Shown: positions 20,271 to 29,710, numbered from the stretch's first letter. The stretch: DNA of 64,000 nucleotides from Duganella sp. sic0402 (GCF_019219065.1 NZ_JAHUWK010000002.1:372001-436000); one strand, 5' to 3'. Notes: generated by a model not told the origin, from the sequence alone. A program made the numbers and translations.

Positions 20271-21275
20271 CTACAGCAGGGAATCGCGGACCACGCCGCG
20301 GGCGGCCATGGCACGCTTGAGTTTGACCAGCGCTTCCTGCTGGATCTGGCGCACCCGCTCACGCGTCACGCCCATCTCTTCGGCCAGTGTTTCCAGCGTG
20401 GCAGGATCGTCGTTGTCGAGGCCAAAACGGCGCATGATGACGATGCGCTGCTTGTCCGGCAGCTTGGTCAGCCAGTCGCGCACCAGTACCGTCATTTCGT
20501 GATGCTCGGCACGGGCATCGGGACTGTCGTCGCTGTCGCCGGGCAGCATGTCCATCAGCGACGATTGCGGATCATTGTCCAGCGGCGCATCCAGCGAGGT
20601 AGCGTGCTCGGACAGCGCCAGAATATCCTGCACCTCCTCCACCGGCCGCCCGACCAGCTCGGCGATATCCTCGGCGGTGGCGTCTTTGCCGTTGTGGTGC
20701 AGGGCTTCGAGGTGGTATTTGCCGCGCAGGATCTGGTTCAGCTCGCGCACCATGTGCACCGGCAGCCGCACCGTGCGCGCCTGGTTCATGATGGCGCGCT
20801 CGATACTCTGGCGTATCCACCAGGTCGCGTAGGTAGAAAAACGGAAGCCGCGCTCGGGTTCGAACTTGTCGATGGCGCGCATCAGGCCGATGTTGCCCTC
20901 TTCGATCATGTCCAGCAGCACCACGCCACGGTTGATGTAGTGCTTGGCGATCGACACCACCAGCCGCAGATTGTGTTCGATCATGGTCTGCCGCGCCGAG
21001 AAGTCGCCGGCCTTGGCCAGCGTGGCGTAGTGGACTTCCTGCTGTGCGGTCAGCAGCGGCCGGGTACCGATCTGGTTCAGATAGTGCTGGGTGGTGTCGG
21101 TGGACAGCTCGGCGGCCAGCACTTTTTTCAGCTCATCGACCGTCTCCAGCACCGCACTGGATTCCGGTGCGCCGGCGGCGTCCGCGCCATCATGGACTGC
21201 CTCATCGTCCGCCTCATCCCGGAAGTCGTCCGGGAGCGAGTCGTCATCCATCGGATCGTGCGGCGTAGAGGTCAT
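20271..21275 (-). CDS. rpoS: RNA polymerase sigma factor RpoS
   Basis: The stationary-phase and general-stress sigma factor. The 334-residue protein has an acidic N-terminus, region 1.2 ([11 protein letters not shown]), region 2 ([39 protein letters not shown]), region 3 and region 4 with the helix-turn-helix [20 protein letters not shown]. The lack of a long region 1.1 and the nlpD neighbour make it RpoS rather than RpoD or RpoH. It starts 16 nt after nlpD; in other proteobacteria the main rpoS promoter lies inside nlpD, and I did not locate it here. Confidence 0.95.
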   Translation of the reverse strand: MTSTPHDPMDDDSLPDDFRDEADDEAVHDGADAAGAPESSAVLETVDELKKVLAAELSTDTTQHYLNQIGTRPLLTAQQEVHYATLAKAGDFSARQTMIEHNLRLVVSIAKHYINRGVVLLDMIEEGNIGLMRAIDKFEPERGFRFSTYATWWIRQSIERAIMNQARTVRLPVHMVRELNQILRGKYHLEALHHNGKDATAEDIAELVGRPVEEVQDILALSEHATSLDAPLDNDPQSSLMDMLPGDSDDSPDARAEHHEMTVLVRDWLTKLPDKQRIVIMRRFGLDNDDPATLETLAEEMGVTRERVRQIQQEALVKLKRAMAARGVVRDSLL

Positions 21276-21291
21276 GGCTTACATGGCTCAG

Positions 21292-22248
21292 CTAGCGGTT
21301 AGGCAGGAAACGGGAAGGGTCCACCGGTTTGCCCTGCTGCCGTATTTCAAAGTGCAGCTTGACGGAGTCGGTATCGGAGTCGCCCATTTCCGCGATCATT
21401 TGTCCCTTGTTCACGCTCTGCCCTTCCTTCACCAGGATGGTCCGGTTATGCGCGTAAGCAGACAACAAGTTATTACTGTGCTTCACAATGACGAGATTAC
21501 CATATCCACGGATGCCGCTGCCGGCATACATCACTTTTCCGGCGCCGGCAGCCACGACTTGCTGGCCAGCCTTGCCGGCGATGTCAACGCCCTTGTTCTT
21601 GCCTTCGTCGAAAGTGGCGATGACCTTGCCTTCTGCCGGCCAGATCCAGGTCAGGCTGGCATCGTCGGCGGCCAAGGCCGGCGCCGCAGGCGCTGCGGCA
21701 GGTGCGGCCGGACGGCTGGCGGCGGCCACGGCTGGCGCCGCAGCAGGCGCGCTGGCGCCTTCCTTGCCATTGTCGGCGCGCTGCAATTCCGCCAGATTGG
21801 CTTCGGTGTACGGCTTCTTCTCGCCTTTCGGGCCGGTTTTCTTGACCACCGGCGCTGGCGGCGGCGCCTTGTCGGACGGCGGCATGATCACGGCGGCGGT
21901 TTCCACGCCAGGGCTGTTCGGCGCACTCTCCGGAGGCAGCACGCGCAGCACCTGGTCGACCTTGATGTCGTTCGCGTTGGACAGATTGTTCCACACCACC
22001 AGGTCACGGTAATTCTGGCCAAATTCCAGCGCGATGCGGATCAGCGTATCGCCTTTTTTGACGGTGTACAGGCCGCGCTCTTCACGGGCGATCTGCGCCG
22101 TTTCGCTTGGCGTGGCGGGTTTGACAGCTGGCGTGATCGGGCGATCGATAACCGGCGCCTTGTTCGGAGGGGATTGGCAGGCGCTCAGTAAAACGAGCGC
22201 AAAGCCCATGGCGAGCACATTGCTTTTATTCGTCATTCTCATCTTCAT
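21292..22248 (-). CDS. nlpD: murein hydrolase activator NlpD
   Basis: A 318-residue outer-membrane lipoprotein (lipobox LSAC, cysteine 24) that activates cell-division amidases. It has a LysM domain at about 59-103 (YTVKKGDTLIRIA), an Ala/Pro linker and a C-terminal LytM/M23 domain. The usual zinc ligands are missing: NKGVDIAG stands where active enzymes have a histidine, and LHFEIR replaces HxH. This is the degenerate LytM pattern of amidase activators, not a peptidase. Two further in-frame ATGs (codons 3 and 5) are possible starts. Confidence 0.93.
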   Translation of the reverse strand: MKMRMTNKSNVLAMGFALVLLSACQSPPNKAPVIDRPITPAVKPATPSETAQIAREERGLYTVKKGDTLIRIALEFGQNYRDLVVWNNLSNANDIKVDQVLRVLPPESAPNSPGVETAAVIMPPSDKAPPPAPVVKKTGPKGEKKPYTEANLAELQRADNGKEGASAPAAAPAVAAASRPAAPAAAPAAPALAADDASLTWIWPAEGKVIATFDEGKNKGVDIAGKAGQQVVAAGAGKVMYAGSGIRGYGNLVIVKHSNNLLSAYAHNRTILVKEGQSVNKGQMIAEMGDSDTDSVKLHFEIRQQGKPVDPSRFLPNR

Positions 22249-22267
22249 CTAGTGGTACGGGCGCTAT

Positions 22268-23137
22268 CTAGATAACGCCCGGACGCAAGGGCACAAAGTG
22301 GCAGTCTTCCAGCGTTTCGCTGGTCCACTCCTGCTTGCCGATGCGCGTAATCAGTTCCAAATGCTGCGTGTGGACGCCTACCGGCGCGACCAGGCGGCCG
22401 CCGATTGCCAATTGGTCCAGCAGCGCTTGCGGCACTTCCATTCCGGCCGCGGCCAGAATGATACCGTCAAACGGGGCAGCTTGCGGCAGCCCAAGCATAC
22501 CATCTCCGTAGTGCAGGCGCAGGTTCGGGACGCGCAGCGGCCGCAAATTGGCCTTGGCCAGCTCGTGCAGCGGCTTGATGCGCTCTATGGAATACACCTC
22601 CTGCGCCACGCAGGACAGCACAGCGGCCTGGTAGCCGCAGCCGGTGCCGATCTCCAGCACGCGCCTTAATTGGCCGCCGTTGCGCATCACTTCGATCATG
22701 CGGGCGACGATATAAGGCTGGGAAATCGTCTGGTGATGGCCGATCGGCAGCGAAGCATCGACATAGGCTTGCGGCGCCAGTCCCTCGTCCATGAACATAT
22801 GGCGCGGTACGGTGTCCATCGCGCCCAGCACCACCGGGTCCTTGACGCCCTGCTTGGCGATGCGCTGCACCATGGCGCGGCGCACGGCGTCCGACACCAG
22901 CGGATTCGAGCGCGGCACCTGGGACGGCGCGGGCTGGGCGCGCTCCAGCGCGTAGCTATGCGACTTGGATGGGGTCGCCACCGAACGCGGGGCGGGATAT
23001 TGCGGCGGCGCGTAGCGCGCGGCGTTTTGTGTGGCGGTTTGCGGTGTTGCCACCGGCTTGAATACCGTTGCCTTCCTGGCCCCCTGATCGACTACCGAGG
23101 ACAGCGGCAAAGGAAAGGTACGGTTTTTTTCGGTCAT
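22268..23137 (-). CDS. pcm: protein-L-isoaspartate O-methyltransferase with N-terminal extension
   Basis: Pcm repairs isoaspartyl damage by SAM-dependent methylation. From the ATG at 23137, which overlaps the surE stop as ATGA, the product is 289 residues. The catalytic core starts near residue 82 and has the SAM motif [14 protein letters not shown] and the family segment [14 protein letters not shown]. The first 80 residues are Pro/Ala/Ser/Thr-rich and look disordered, with no signal peptide; the E. coli enzyme lacks them. An upstream in-frame reading to 23224 lies within surE. Confidence 0.93.
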   Translation of the reverse strand: MTEKNRTFPLPLSSVVDQGARKATVFKPVATPQTATQNAARYAPPQYPAPRSVATPSKSHSYALERAQPAPSQVPRSNPLVSDAVRRAMVQRIAKQGVKDPVVLGAMDTVPRHMFMDEGLAPQAYVDASLPIGHHQTISQPYIVARMIEVMRNGGQLRRVLEIGTGCGYQAAVLSCVAQEVYSIERIKPLHELAKANLRPLRVPNLRLHYGDGMLGLPQAAPFDGIILAAAGMEVPQALLDQLAIGGRLVAPVGVHTQHLELITRIGKQEWTSETLEDCHFVPLRPGVI

Positions 23138-23871
23138 GCCAAGGCCTTTGCCAGTGCATTGAGTTGGGTGGTGTGGGTAAGATCGATCTGTAGCGGAGTG
23201 ATCGACGTCTTGCCTTGCGAACAAGCATTGAAGTCCGTGCCCTCGCCTGCGTCCTTGCAGGCGCCAGGCGGGCCAATCCAGTAGATATCCCTGCCGCGCG
23301 GGTCCTTGGCCTTGATCACCGGCTCAGACTGGTGGCGCCGCCCGAGCCGGGTGGCTACCACCTGATTAAGCTGATCATAAGGACGGTTGGGTATATTCAC
23401 GTTCAGCAGATAGGGATGCGGCAGCGTTTCATAATAGCGCTGCACGATGTCACGCGCATGACGGGCGGCGTCGTCGATGTGTTCCCAGCCATACGCGCCC
23501 TGCGAAAAGGCGATGGCGGGAATGCCAAACAGATAACCTTCTGTCGCGGCTGCGACAGTGCCGGAATACAGCGTGTCGTCGCCCATATTGGGACCGTTGT
23601 TAATGCCGGAAACCACCAGGTCGGGCCGGTAATCCAGCAAGGCCGTCAGCGCCACGTGGACGCAGTCGCTAGGCGTCCCATTGACAAAATAAAAACCATT
23701 GCTGGCCTGCTGTACCGACAATGGCCGGTCCAGCGACAGGGAGTTGGACGCGCCCGAGCGATTGCTGTCGGGCGCCACCACCACGATCTCGGCGATCGGG
23801 GCGAGCGCATTGGCCAGCGCATTGATGCCAGGCGCCAGGTAGCCGTCGTCGTTGCTTATCAGGATTCTCAT
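23134..23871 (-). CDS. surE: 5'/3'-nucleotidase SurE
   Basis: SurE is a stationary-phase nucleotidase and exopolyphosphatase. The 245-residue product begins [15 protein letters not shown], where the paired aspartates bind metal, and has [13 protein letters not shown] and [22 protein letters not shown], all standard. Its ATG directly follows the TGA of the TPR-ATPase gene with no base between, and I see no convincing ribosome-binding site in front, so its translation may depend on that gene. Confidence 0.96.
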   Translation of the reverse strand: MRILISNDDGYLAPGINALANALAPIAEIVVVAPDSNRSGASNSLSLDRPLSVQQASNGFYFVNGTPSDCVHVALTALLDYRPDLVVSGINNGPNMGDDTLYSGTVAAATEGYLFGIPAIAFSQGAYGWEHIDDAARHARDIVQRYYETLPHPYLLNVNIPNRPYDQLNQVVATRLGRRHQSEPVIKAKDPRGRDIYWIGPPGACKDAGEGTDFNACSQGKTSITPLQIDLTHTTQLNALAKALA

Positions 23872-25818
23872 TCAAAGGATTTTACCCGAAGCAATGGCTG
23901 GGCTGCGCATGCCGGCCGTCCCCTTTTCGTATAAATTTTTATTCACCGGGGCGCCGTGCCGGCGCGACGGCCGCAGCAGCGCATCGCCATAGTCGTCCAT
24001 GGACGCGTTCTGGTGCAGCTCCGGCACCAGCGGCGCCTCACCCGCCGGCACGCCCAGCTGCATTTGCGCGTCCACTAGCTGATCGCGGGCATTGCGGGTT
24101 TCTGCATGTTCCGGCCCCAGCCGGCGCAGCTGCGCTTGCAGGACGGCGTCCAGAAGGCTGCGGGCGGCGTCGGTTTCTTGCATCTGTAGCAAGGTATTGG
24201 CCAGTGCGCTCTTGGCACGCAGCGTCTCCGCGTGCTCGGCGCCCAGCAAGCGCTTGCGCGCCGCCAGCACCTGCTCCTGTATGCTGCGCGCGCTGTCGAT
24301 ATCGCCCAGCTGCAACAACAGGCCGGCGCGCGCCAGTCGCGCCGACAGGGTTTGCAGATGCTCAGCCCCCAGCAAGCGCAGATAGGCGTCCAGCACGGCG
24401 TCCTGCAAAGACAAGGCCTCGGCCAGGCGGCCCTGGGCGGCCAGCGTGTCTGCCAGATCGGCGCGCGCGGCCAATGTATCGAGGTGCTCGGCGCCCAGCT
24501 GACGATCGCGGGCGTCGACGATGGACTCGTCGAGGAACTGCGCCTCATCCAGCCTTCCCTGCCGGCGCAGCACGCCAGCCAGGTTGGCCTTGCTCAGCAG
24601 GGTGTCAGGATGGTCTTCGCCCAGGCCGCGCTGGCGCAGCGCCACACTTTCCTCAAAACTTGCCTGTGCCTGACGCCAGCGGCCTTCGTCGCGGTACAGT
24701 GCGCCCAGCGCGTTAAGCTCGCGCGCCAGCGGTGCGGCCACCGCGCGCGCCGCCACCCCGCCCCGTTCCAGTGCCCGCCGCGCTTCGCCAATCAGGTCCA
24801 GCAGCGCGATTTCGCGCAGCGATTGCCACGGAAAATAACCGGGCGCCAGCCACGCCAGCAGCGACTCGAAAGTGCGCGTCAGCGAAAAACGGTCGCCGCC
24901 GCATTCCTGCCGCACCGCCACCTGCTCGCCATGCGCCAGCGCGCGGGTCTGCTGTAGCTGGACTTCGTCGAAATAGCTCTCCAGCGACAGCTGCTGCATG
25001 CCATAACTGTCGCGCAGCACCTGTTCAAAGCCGGACTGATAGCCGACGATGTGTTGGGAGGCATCGTCGCGCCGCCATTGGGCGCGCTGGGCGCTGTCGT
25101 CCATTTCCATGCGGGACGGCAAGGGATAAACCATCAGCGGCCGCTGTTCGTCCTCGTGGCTGCGGCGGTAAGTGGTGGCGCGCTGCACCAGCGCTTGCAC
25201 GCCATCCAGGCTCTGCCGGTTGGGCGTGAACACGAGCACCAGCTTGCGCGGAAGCAAGGTTGTGCAAATTCCGGCCACATCGGTGCGGCCGGTGCGCGAA
25301 TCGACCAGCACATAGCGGAAATGCCGCGCCAAGCGGTCAGCGAAGCAGCGGAACAGCGCCGGGCAGCGATGGAATAGCTGTTCCCAGTCCATGGCCGCCA
25401 GCCGCTCGGCAAAGGTATCGTCGAGGCGGCCGGCGCGCATCAGGTACAGCTGGCTGCCCTCGTCGACGCGGGTGACGTAATGCTCCCAGCCGACCGCGCC
25501 CAGTACCTCGTGCGCCAGTGTCTCCTCGTCCAGCGCCACGCCATCGAGGCGGCTTTGCAGCTGCTCATGGCAGGCTTCGAAAAATTCCAGCACGCCAGGC
25601 TTGTGGTCCGGATGATGATCGAAATAATGATGCAGGCCAGGCGCCTCCAGATCCCAGTCGATCATCAGCACCGGTTCGGTCGCATCATGCCGGCGCGCCA
25701 GCAGCACCGCTATATTAGAGAGCGCCATCGTGCGCCCGGTGCCGCCCTTGTAAGAATAGAAAGTAATGACTTCGCCGGTGGTGCCCAGCGGTGGTAGCGA
25801 CGGGGAAGTGAGTTCCAT
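23872..25818 (-). CDS. KGGTGR-type P-loop ATPase with kinesin-light-chain TPR repeats
   Basis: A 648-residue cytoplasmic fusion. Residues 15-330 form a MinD/ParA-like domain with the variant P-loop YKGGTGRT (24-30), the switch-like DWDLEAPG and the Walker-B-like LVDSRTGRTD; arginine replaces the usual P-loop lysine before T30. From about residue 390 there are five 42-residue TPRs of kinesin-light-chain type, each opening LG.EH..TL. Such ATPases are often coded beside TIR proteins and are suspected sensors or switches in signalling or defence; the role here is unknown. It starts 9 nt after the TIR stop behind an AAAGG site. The 50-residue tail looks disordered. Confidence 0.85.
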   Translation of the reverse strand: MELTSPSLPPLGTTGEVITFYSYKGGTGRTMALSNIAVLLARRHDATEPVLMIDWDLEAPGLHHYFDHHPDHKPGVLEFFEACHEQLQSRLDGVALDEETLAHEVLGAVGWEHYVTRVDEGSQLYLMRAGRLDDTFAERLAAMDWEQLFHRCPALFRCFADRLARHFRYVLVDSRTGRTDVAGICTTLLPRKLVLVFTPNRQSLDGVQALVQRATTYRRSHEDEQRPLMVYPLPSRMEMDDSAQRAQWRRDDASQHIVGYQSGFEQVLRDSYGMQQLSLESYFDEVQLQQTRALAHGEQVAVRQECGGDRFSLTRTFESLLAWLAPGYFPWQSLREIALLDLIGEARRALERGGVAARAVAAPLARELNALGALYRDEGRWRQAQASFEESVALRQRGLGEDHPDTLLSKANLAGVLRRQGRLDEAQFLDESIVDARDRQLGAEHLDTLAARADLADTLAAQGRLAEALSLQDAVLDAYLRLLGAEHLQTLSARLARAGLLLQLGDIDSARSIQEQVLAARKRLLGAEHAETLRAKSALANTLLQMQETDAARSLLDAVLQAQLRRLGPEHAETRNARDQLVDAQMQLGVPAGEAPLVPELHQNASMDDYGDALLRPSRRHGAPVNKNLYEKGTAGMRSPAIASGKIL

Positions 25819-25827
25819 GACTAACCT

Positions 25828-26430
25828 TTAGCGAGGAAAATGTGGAGGAGGAATGGCGCGCCATTCCGGCGGAATATCCGGCAAGACGAAGCGGCTACAG
25901 TCATGCCCCGGCGGCGTGCTCTGTTTTAGACAGTGGTAATGCTCAACGATGCGGTGGACGATTTTTTCGATGTCAGGAATGAAATCCGGATTGGCCTTCA
26001 GGTCGCCGCTGGCCAAGGTGTAGCGGGAAAAATCCACATACATGCCACCGGTGATCTGCGGCGGCAGGCTGACCGGATGGCGCGTCATGATGACGGGAAT
26101 GATCAGGTGGCCGGGCAGCGTGTACCACTGTTGACGCTCATGCTCGATTAGTTGCATTGCTGCAAACTCGCGCCGCGTGTAGCCATGGGCTTCGTACTTC
26201 GGTGTATAAATAACAATCATGCAAGCGCTTTCGCACAAGGCACGCGCAATCTTGCTGTCGATGTCGTCGCCGCCACCAAGCTGCTCGCTGTCCACAAAAA
26301 GTTCGTTCTCGTTGTCGAAGTGAGGCTCCAGATAACATTGCAGCGCCTCGACCAGATCGCTTTTGAACTTGCTCATATAAGCGTGCCGGCCATGCGCATA
26401 ACTGATAAAACAGCCGTGACGGATCGTCAT
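25828..26430 (-). CDS. TIR-domain protein
   Basis: A 200-residue protein whose N-terminal 150 residues form a TIR domain: CFISYAHGR (7-15), the strand and loop ELFVDSEQLGGGDDID, and YTPKYEAHGYTRREFAAM. Glutamate 88 in RREF sits where bacterial TIR NADases have their catalytic residue. No membrane segment or signal is seen. Prokaryotic TIR domains cleave NAD+ or make cyclic ADP-ribose isomers in anti-phage systems (Thoeris, CBASS, Pycsar effectors), and others only bind partners. It is first in a two-gene unit with the TPR-ATPase. NADase activity is inference. Confidence 0.87.
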   Translation of the reverse strand: MTIRHGCFISYAHGRHAYMSKFKSDLVEALQCYLEPHFDNENELFVDSEQLGGGDDIDSKIARALCESACMIVIYTPKYEAHGYTRREFAAMQLIEHERQQWYTLPGHLIIPVIMTRHPVSLPPQITGGMYVDFSRYTLASGDLKANPDFIPDIEKIVHRIVEHYHCLKQSTPPGHDCSRFVLPDIPPEWRAIPPPHFPR

Positions 26431-26552
26431 GATATTCCCCTTCGTTTAACCAACTCTAACAATCCTTTGTGCAGACACTTTGAGGCAGAACAAAGGTGCG
26501 TCGGTCTGAAGTTTGCGCAAACGGCTGGCGCTTTCAGGTAAGATGAAAATAT

Positions 26553-26562
26553 AACGAGCGTT
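26553..26562. promoter_or_regulatory. possible operator upstream of the quinone oxidoreductase
   Basis: AACGAGCGTT is nearly palindromic and is followed by a second TTCGTTC element, within the AT-rich 168-base divergent region between the TIR gene and the oxidoreductase. The ACG/CGT arms resemble operators of some TetR-type repressors. No TetR gene is near. Weak call. Confidence 0.25.
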
Positions 26563-26598
26563 CTTTTTTCGTTCTTTATTTAAAACAAGGAGACCAGA

Positions 26599-27585
26599 AT
26601 GAAAGCTGTCGTATGCGAAGCGTGGGGCCTGCCTGACACCTTAAAAGTAAAAGAATTACAAGATCCTCAACCCGGCCCTGGCCAGGTGGTGATTGAGGTT
26701 CAGGCCGCTGGCGTGAACTTTCCGGACGTGTTAATCGTGCAAGGAAAGTATCAATTCAAACCGGAACTGCCCTTCGTGCCCGGCAGCGAAGTGTCGGGCG
26801 TGATCCGCGCGATTGCTGTTGATGTGACAACTTTCAAGGTCGGCGACAAGGTCATCGCCTTCACGTCAACCGGTGGTTTTGGCCAACAATTATTAGCGCC
26901 TGTGCAAGCCTTGATCCCCATGCCGCCAGGCATGGATTTCGACACGGCGGCGGCCATTACCCTGACTTATGGCACCTCGTATCATGCGATTGTCGACCGG
27001 GCCAAGCTAAAAAATGGTGAGAACATGCTCATTCTTGGCGCAGCTGGAGGGGTGGGCCTGGCGGCGATCGAGATCGGAAAAGCCCTTGGAGCCCGCATTA
27101 TTGCTTGCGCTTCGAGCGAGGAGAAGCTGGCAGTGTGCCGCCAGCATGGTGCCGACGTGCTGATCAACTACAGCCGGGAGGATTGGCGCGAGGCGGTCAA
27201 GGCGGCGACTGGCGGCAAAGGGGTGGATGTGGTTTACGACCCGGTCGGCGGCGATTACGCCGAGCCGGCCTTCCGTTCGATTGCGTGGGGCGGACGCTAT
27301 CTGGTTGTCGGTTTTGCAAATGGGGAGATTCCCAAATTGCCGCTGAATCTGACCTTGCTCAAAGGCGCCTCACTGGTCGGCGTGTTCTGGGGCGAGTTCA
27401 CCAAGCGTGATCCAAAAGGCAATATGGGAAATATGCGGCAGCTGTTGCAGTGGTTGCAGGAGGGTAAGATCAAGCCGCGGATTTCAGCGCGCTACGCACT
27501 CAACGATGCGCCCCAGGCGCTGAACGATATGGCGGCGCGGCGGGTGACTGGCAAGATCGTTGTGTTGCCTCAAAAGCAGCGTTGA
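26599..27585 (+). CDS. NADPH:quinone oxidoreductase, zinc-free MDR family
   Basis: The 328-residue protein belongs to the quinone-oxidoreductase branch of the medium-chain dehydrogenase family. It has the N-terminal GroES-like fold (AAGVNFPDVLIVQGKY, PFVPGSEVSGV), the Rossmann motif LGAAGGVGLAAIEIGKALGA, and lacks the cysteine zinc ligands of alcohol dehydrogenases. It likely reduces quinones or activated alkenes with NADPH. An AAGGAG site precedes the ATG. It is divergent from the TIR operon. The first codons are more AT-rich than the rest. Confidence 0.9.
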   Translation: MKAVVCEAWGLPDTLKVKELQDPQPGPGQVVIEVQAAGVNFPDVLIVQGKYQFKPELPFVPGSEVSGVIRAIAVDVTTFKVGDKVIAFTSTGGFGQQLLAPVQALIPMPPGMDFDTAAAITLTYGTSYHAIVDRAKLKNGENMLILGAAGGVGLAAIEIGKALGARIIACASSEEKLAVCRQHGADVLINYSREDWREAVKAATGGKGVDVVYDPVGGDYAEPAFRSIAWGGRYLVVGFANGEIPKLPLNLTLLKGASLVGVFWGEFTKRDPKGNMGNMRQLLQWLQEGKIKPRISARYALNDAPQALNDMAARRVTGKIVVLPQKQR

Positions 27586-27618
27586 GCAAGATCTCACCCC
27601 GCACGGCGATATGCCGGA

Positions 27619-27641
27619 GTCTGCTCCCGTAAGGGGCAGAC
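27619..27641 (+). terminator. possible terminator hairpin after the quinone oxidoreductase
   Basis: GTCTGC and CCC pair with GGG and GCAGAC (9 bp, one bulged T) around a GTAA loop, 33 nt after the oxidoreductase stop. No clear T-run follows, so termination is uncertain. It lies between convergent genes. Confidence 0.4.
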
Positions 27642-27676
27642 CGCTTTCCGTACTGGGGTTTTGATACTGAAAGTTA

Positions 27677-29710
27677 CTAATTGGAATTCTTGTTGCGGAA
27701 GAATTCAAGCACCATTTCCAGCTCACGGGTGCGTTTGAAGGACGGCAGGCTTTGCCAGATTCGCTTGCCGTAAGGCTTGGAAATCACCCTGGGATCGCAC
27801 AGCATCAGTACGCCACGGTCACCCTCGTCGCGGATCAACCGGCCGGCGCCCTGCTTCAGATTGATGATGGCTTCCGGCAAAGTGTGGTGCATAAAGCCGT
27901 TTTTGCCTTGCTTCTCCATGACTTCGATGCGTGCGGCCAGTACCGGATCGTCCGGCGGTGCGAATGGCAATTTGTCAATAATCACCAGCGATAATGCATC
28001 GCCGCGCACGTCCACGCCCTCCCAGAAGCTTTGCGATCCGATTAGCACGCCATTGCCAGCCTTGCGGAATTGATCCAGCAATTCGGTGCGGCCTTTGTCG
28101 CCCTGAACAAACAAGGGAAACGGCAAACCGCGCTTTTCGAACTCGTCACGCAGGCGCTCGGCGGCGCGCTTGACGGCCCGCAAAGTCGTGCATAAGAGGA
28201 AAGTTTTCCCGCCCGCCGCTTCGATAATCGGTAGCGCCAGGTCCAGTACCGCGTCGGTATAACCGAAGGAATTCGGGTCCGGCAAGCCGGTCGGCACGTA
28301 TAAAATGCCCTGCTCTTCGTAGTTGAACGGACTCGGCCAGGACATCGACGGCTCGTCGGTCAGCCCCATCTGTTCGGAAAAATGGCTGAAATCTTTTTTC
28401 ACCGCCAGCGTCGCCGAGGTGAAAATCCAGCTGCGCGGCACGCCTTCGCGCTGGCCGGCGAAAATCGGCGCGATCGACAGTGGCGTTTTGTGCAACTGCA
28501 GCGACGATGCATAGGCCTCGACCCAGAACACCGCCTCTTCGCCCTTGGCAACCTTGGCTTTCGGATCGAACTTCCAGGCGGCCAGCCGCGACACCAGGTC
28601 GAGGCCGCGCTGGCGGCATTGTTCCAGCGTCTCAGCGCGCTCGGCCTGGGTTTCCAGCACCGCCATCATGCCGTCCAGCTCGTCTTTCAGCGTTTGCAGC
28701 GCCGGGAAGAAGTCGCTCGACGGGGCGATCTGCGGCAGCGACAGCCGCACGATATCCTGCGGGAAGGTCAGGCGCAGATCGCGCGCGGCCTTTTCCACCA
28801 CAGTCACCACCTTGCCCCAGTCGGCGCCGTCGCGCGCCTGCGACAGGCCTTCGGCCAGCACATCGCGGCATAACTCCAGTACCTGCGAAGTGGAGAACGT
28901 ATCGCCAAAGAACAAGGTGGCGGTGTCCGGCAGCTGATGCGCCTCGTCGAAGATAATCGTATTGGCGGACGGCAGCAGCTCGGCCACGCCGGAATCCTTC
29001 AGCGCCACGTCGGCAAAGAACAGGTGGTGATTGACCACCACCACATCCGCCTGCTGCGCTTCCTTGCGCGCCTTCATGATGAAGCAGTCCTGATAGTACT
29101 GGCATTCCGAACCCATGCAGTTGTCGCGGGTCGAAGTCACCAGATTCCAGATCAGCGCGTTTTCCGGCACGCGCGCCAGCTCGGCCTTGTCGCCGGTCTT
29201 GGTCATCTTGAGGAAGCGCGAGATTTCGCGCAGATAGCCGACGTCATCGCGCGAAGTCATGCGGCCGTTCTGCAGCGTACGCTCCAGATGGTAATGGCAC
29301 AGATAGTTCGAGCGCCCTTTCAGCAGCGCCACCGATACCGGCGCCTGCAAGGCCGCGCGCACGGTCGGGATATCGCGCAGGAACAGCTGGTCCTGCAAGT
29401 TCTTGGTGCCGGTCGAGACAATCGTCTTGCCGCCCCACAGCAGCGCTGGCACCAGATAGGCGAAAGTTTTGCCCGTGCCCGTGCCTGCCTCGGCGATCAG
29501 CGTGGTCTGGCCGGCGATAGCGGACGCGACCGCCTTGGCCATCTCGGTTTGCGAGCGGCGCGGACGGAAGTCGCCAACAGCCGGCCCCAGCGGTCCACCG
29601 GCGCCGAACAGGCGCTCGACCTCGGTATCGTACTTGCCGGGAGGCTGTTCAGGCGTAGCGCCGATGACGGCGGGCGTGGCGTCGCTGGAAGGTGGAAGGT
29701 GTTCGGTCAA
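27677..29710 (-). CDS. DinG/YoaA-family ATP-dependent DNA helicase
   Basis: A 677-residue superfamily 2 helicase of the XPD/DinG group. The Walker A motif is AGTGTGKTFAYL, the DEAH box is in FDEAHQLPDTA, and four cysteines suitable for the [4Fe-4S] cluster lie between them (NYLCHY and CMGSECQYYQDC). Late motifs GSQSFWEGVDVRGD and QGAGRLIRDEGD are present. YoaA acts with HolC in replication repair and DinG at R-loops; I cannot separate these here. It starts 25 nt after a DUF465 gene. Confidence 0.92.
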   Translation of the reverse strand: MTEHLPPSSDATPAVIGATPEQPPGKYDTEVERLFGAGGPLGPAVGDFRPRRSQTEMAKAVASAIAGQTTLIAEAGTGTGKTFAYLVPALLWGGKTIVSTGTKNLQDQLFLRDIPTVRAALQAPVSVALLKGRSNYLCHYHLERTLQNGRMTSRDDVGYLREISRFLKMTKTGDKAELARVPENALIWNLVTSTRDNCMGSECQYYQDCFIMKARKEAQQADVVVVNHHLFFADVALKDSGVAELLPSANTIIFDEAHQLPDTATLFFGDTFSTSQVLELCRDVLAEGLSQARDGADWGKVVTVVEKAARDLRLTFPQDIVRLSLPQIAPSSDFFPALQTLKDELDGMMAVLETQAERAETLEQCRQRGLDLVSRLAAWKFDPKAKVAKGEEAVFWVEAYASSLQLHKTPLSIAPIFAGQREGVPRSWIFTSATLAVKKDFSHFSEQMGLTDEPSMSWPSPFNYEEQGILYVPTGLPDPNSFGYTDAVLDLALPIIEAAGGKTFLLCTTLRAVKRAAERLRDEFEKRGLPFPLFVQGDKGRTELLDQFRKAGNGVLIGSQSFWEGVDVRGDALSLVIIDKLPFAPPDDPVLAARIEVMEKQGKNGFMHHTLPEAIINLKQGAGRLIRDEGDRGVLMLCDPRVISKPYGKRIWQSLPSFKRTRELEMVLEFFRNKNSN

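Noticed and set aside
24090..24720. Regular 126-nt repeats as a CRISPR-like or satellite array
   Set aside because: The period equals 42 codons and the translated TPR pattern explains it fully.
26431..26598. A small peptide gene of FxSxx-COOH RiPP type beside the TIR gene
   Set aside because: No short open frame with the expected C-terminal motif and no radical-SAM maturase is present.
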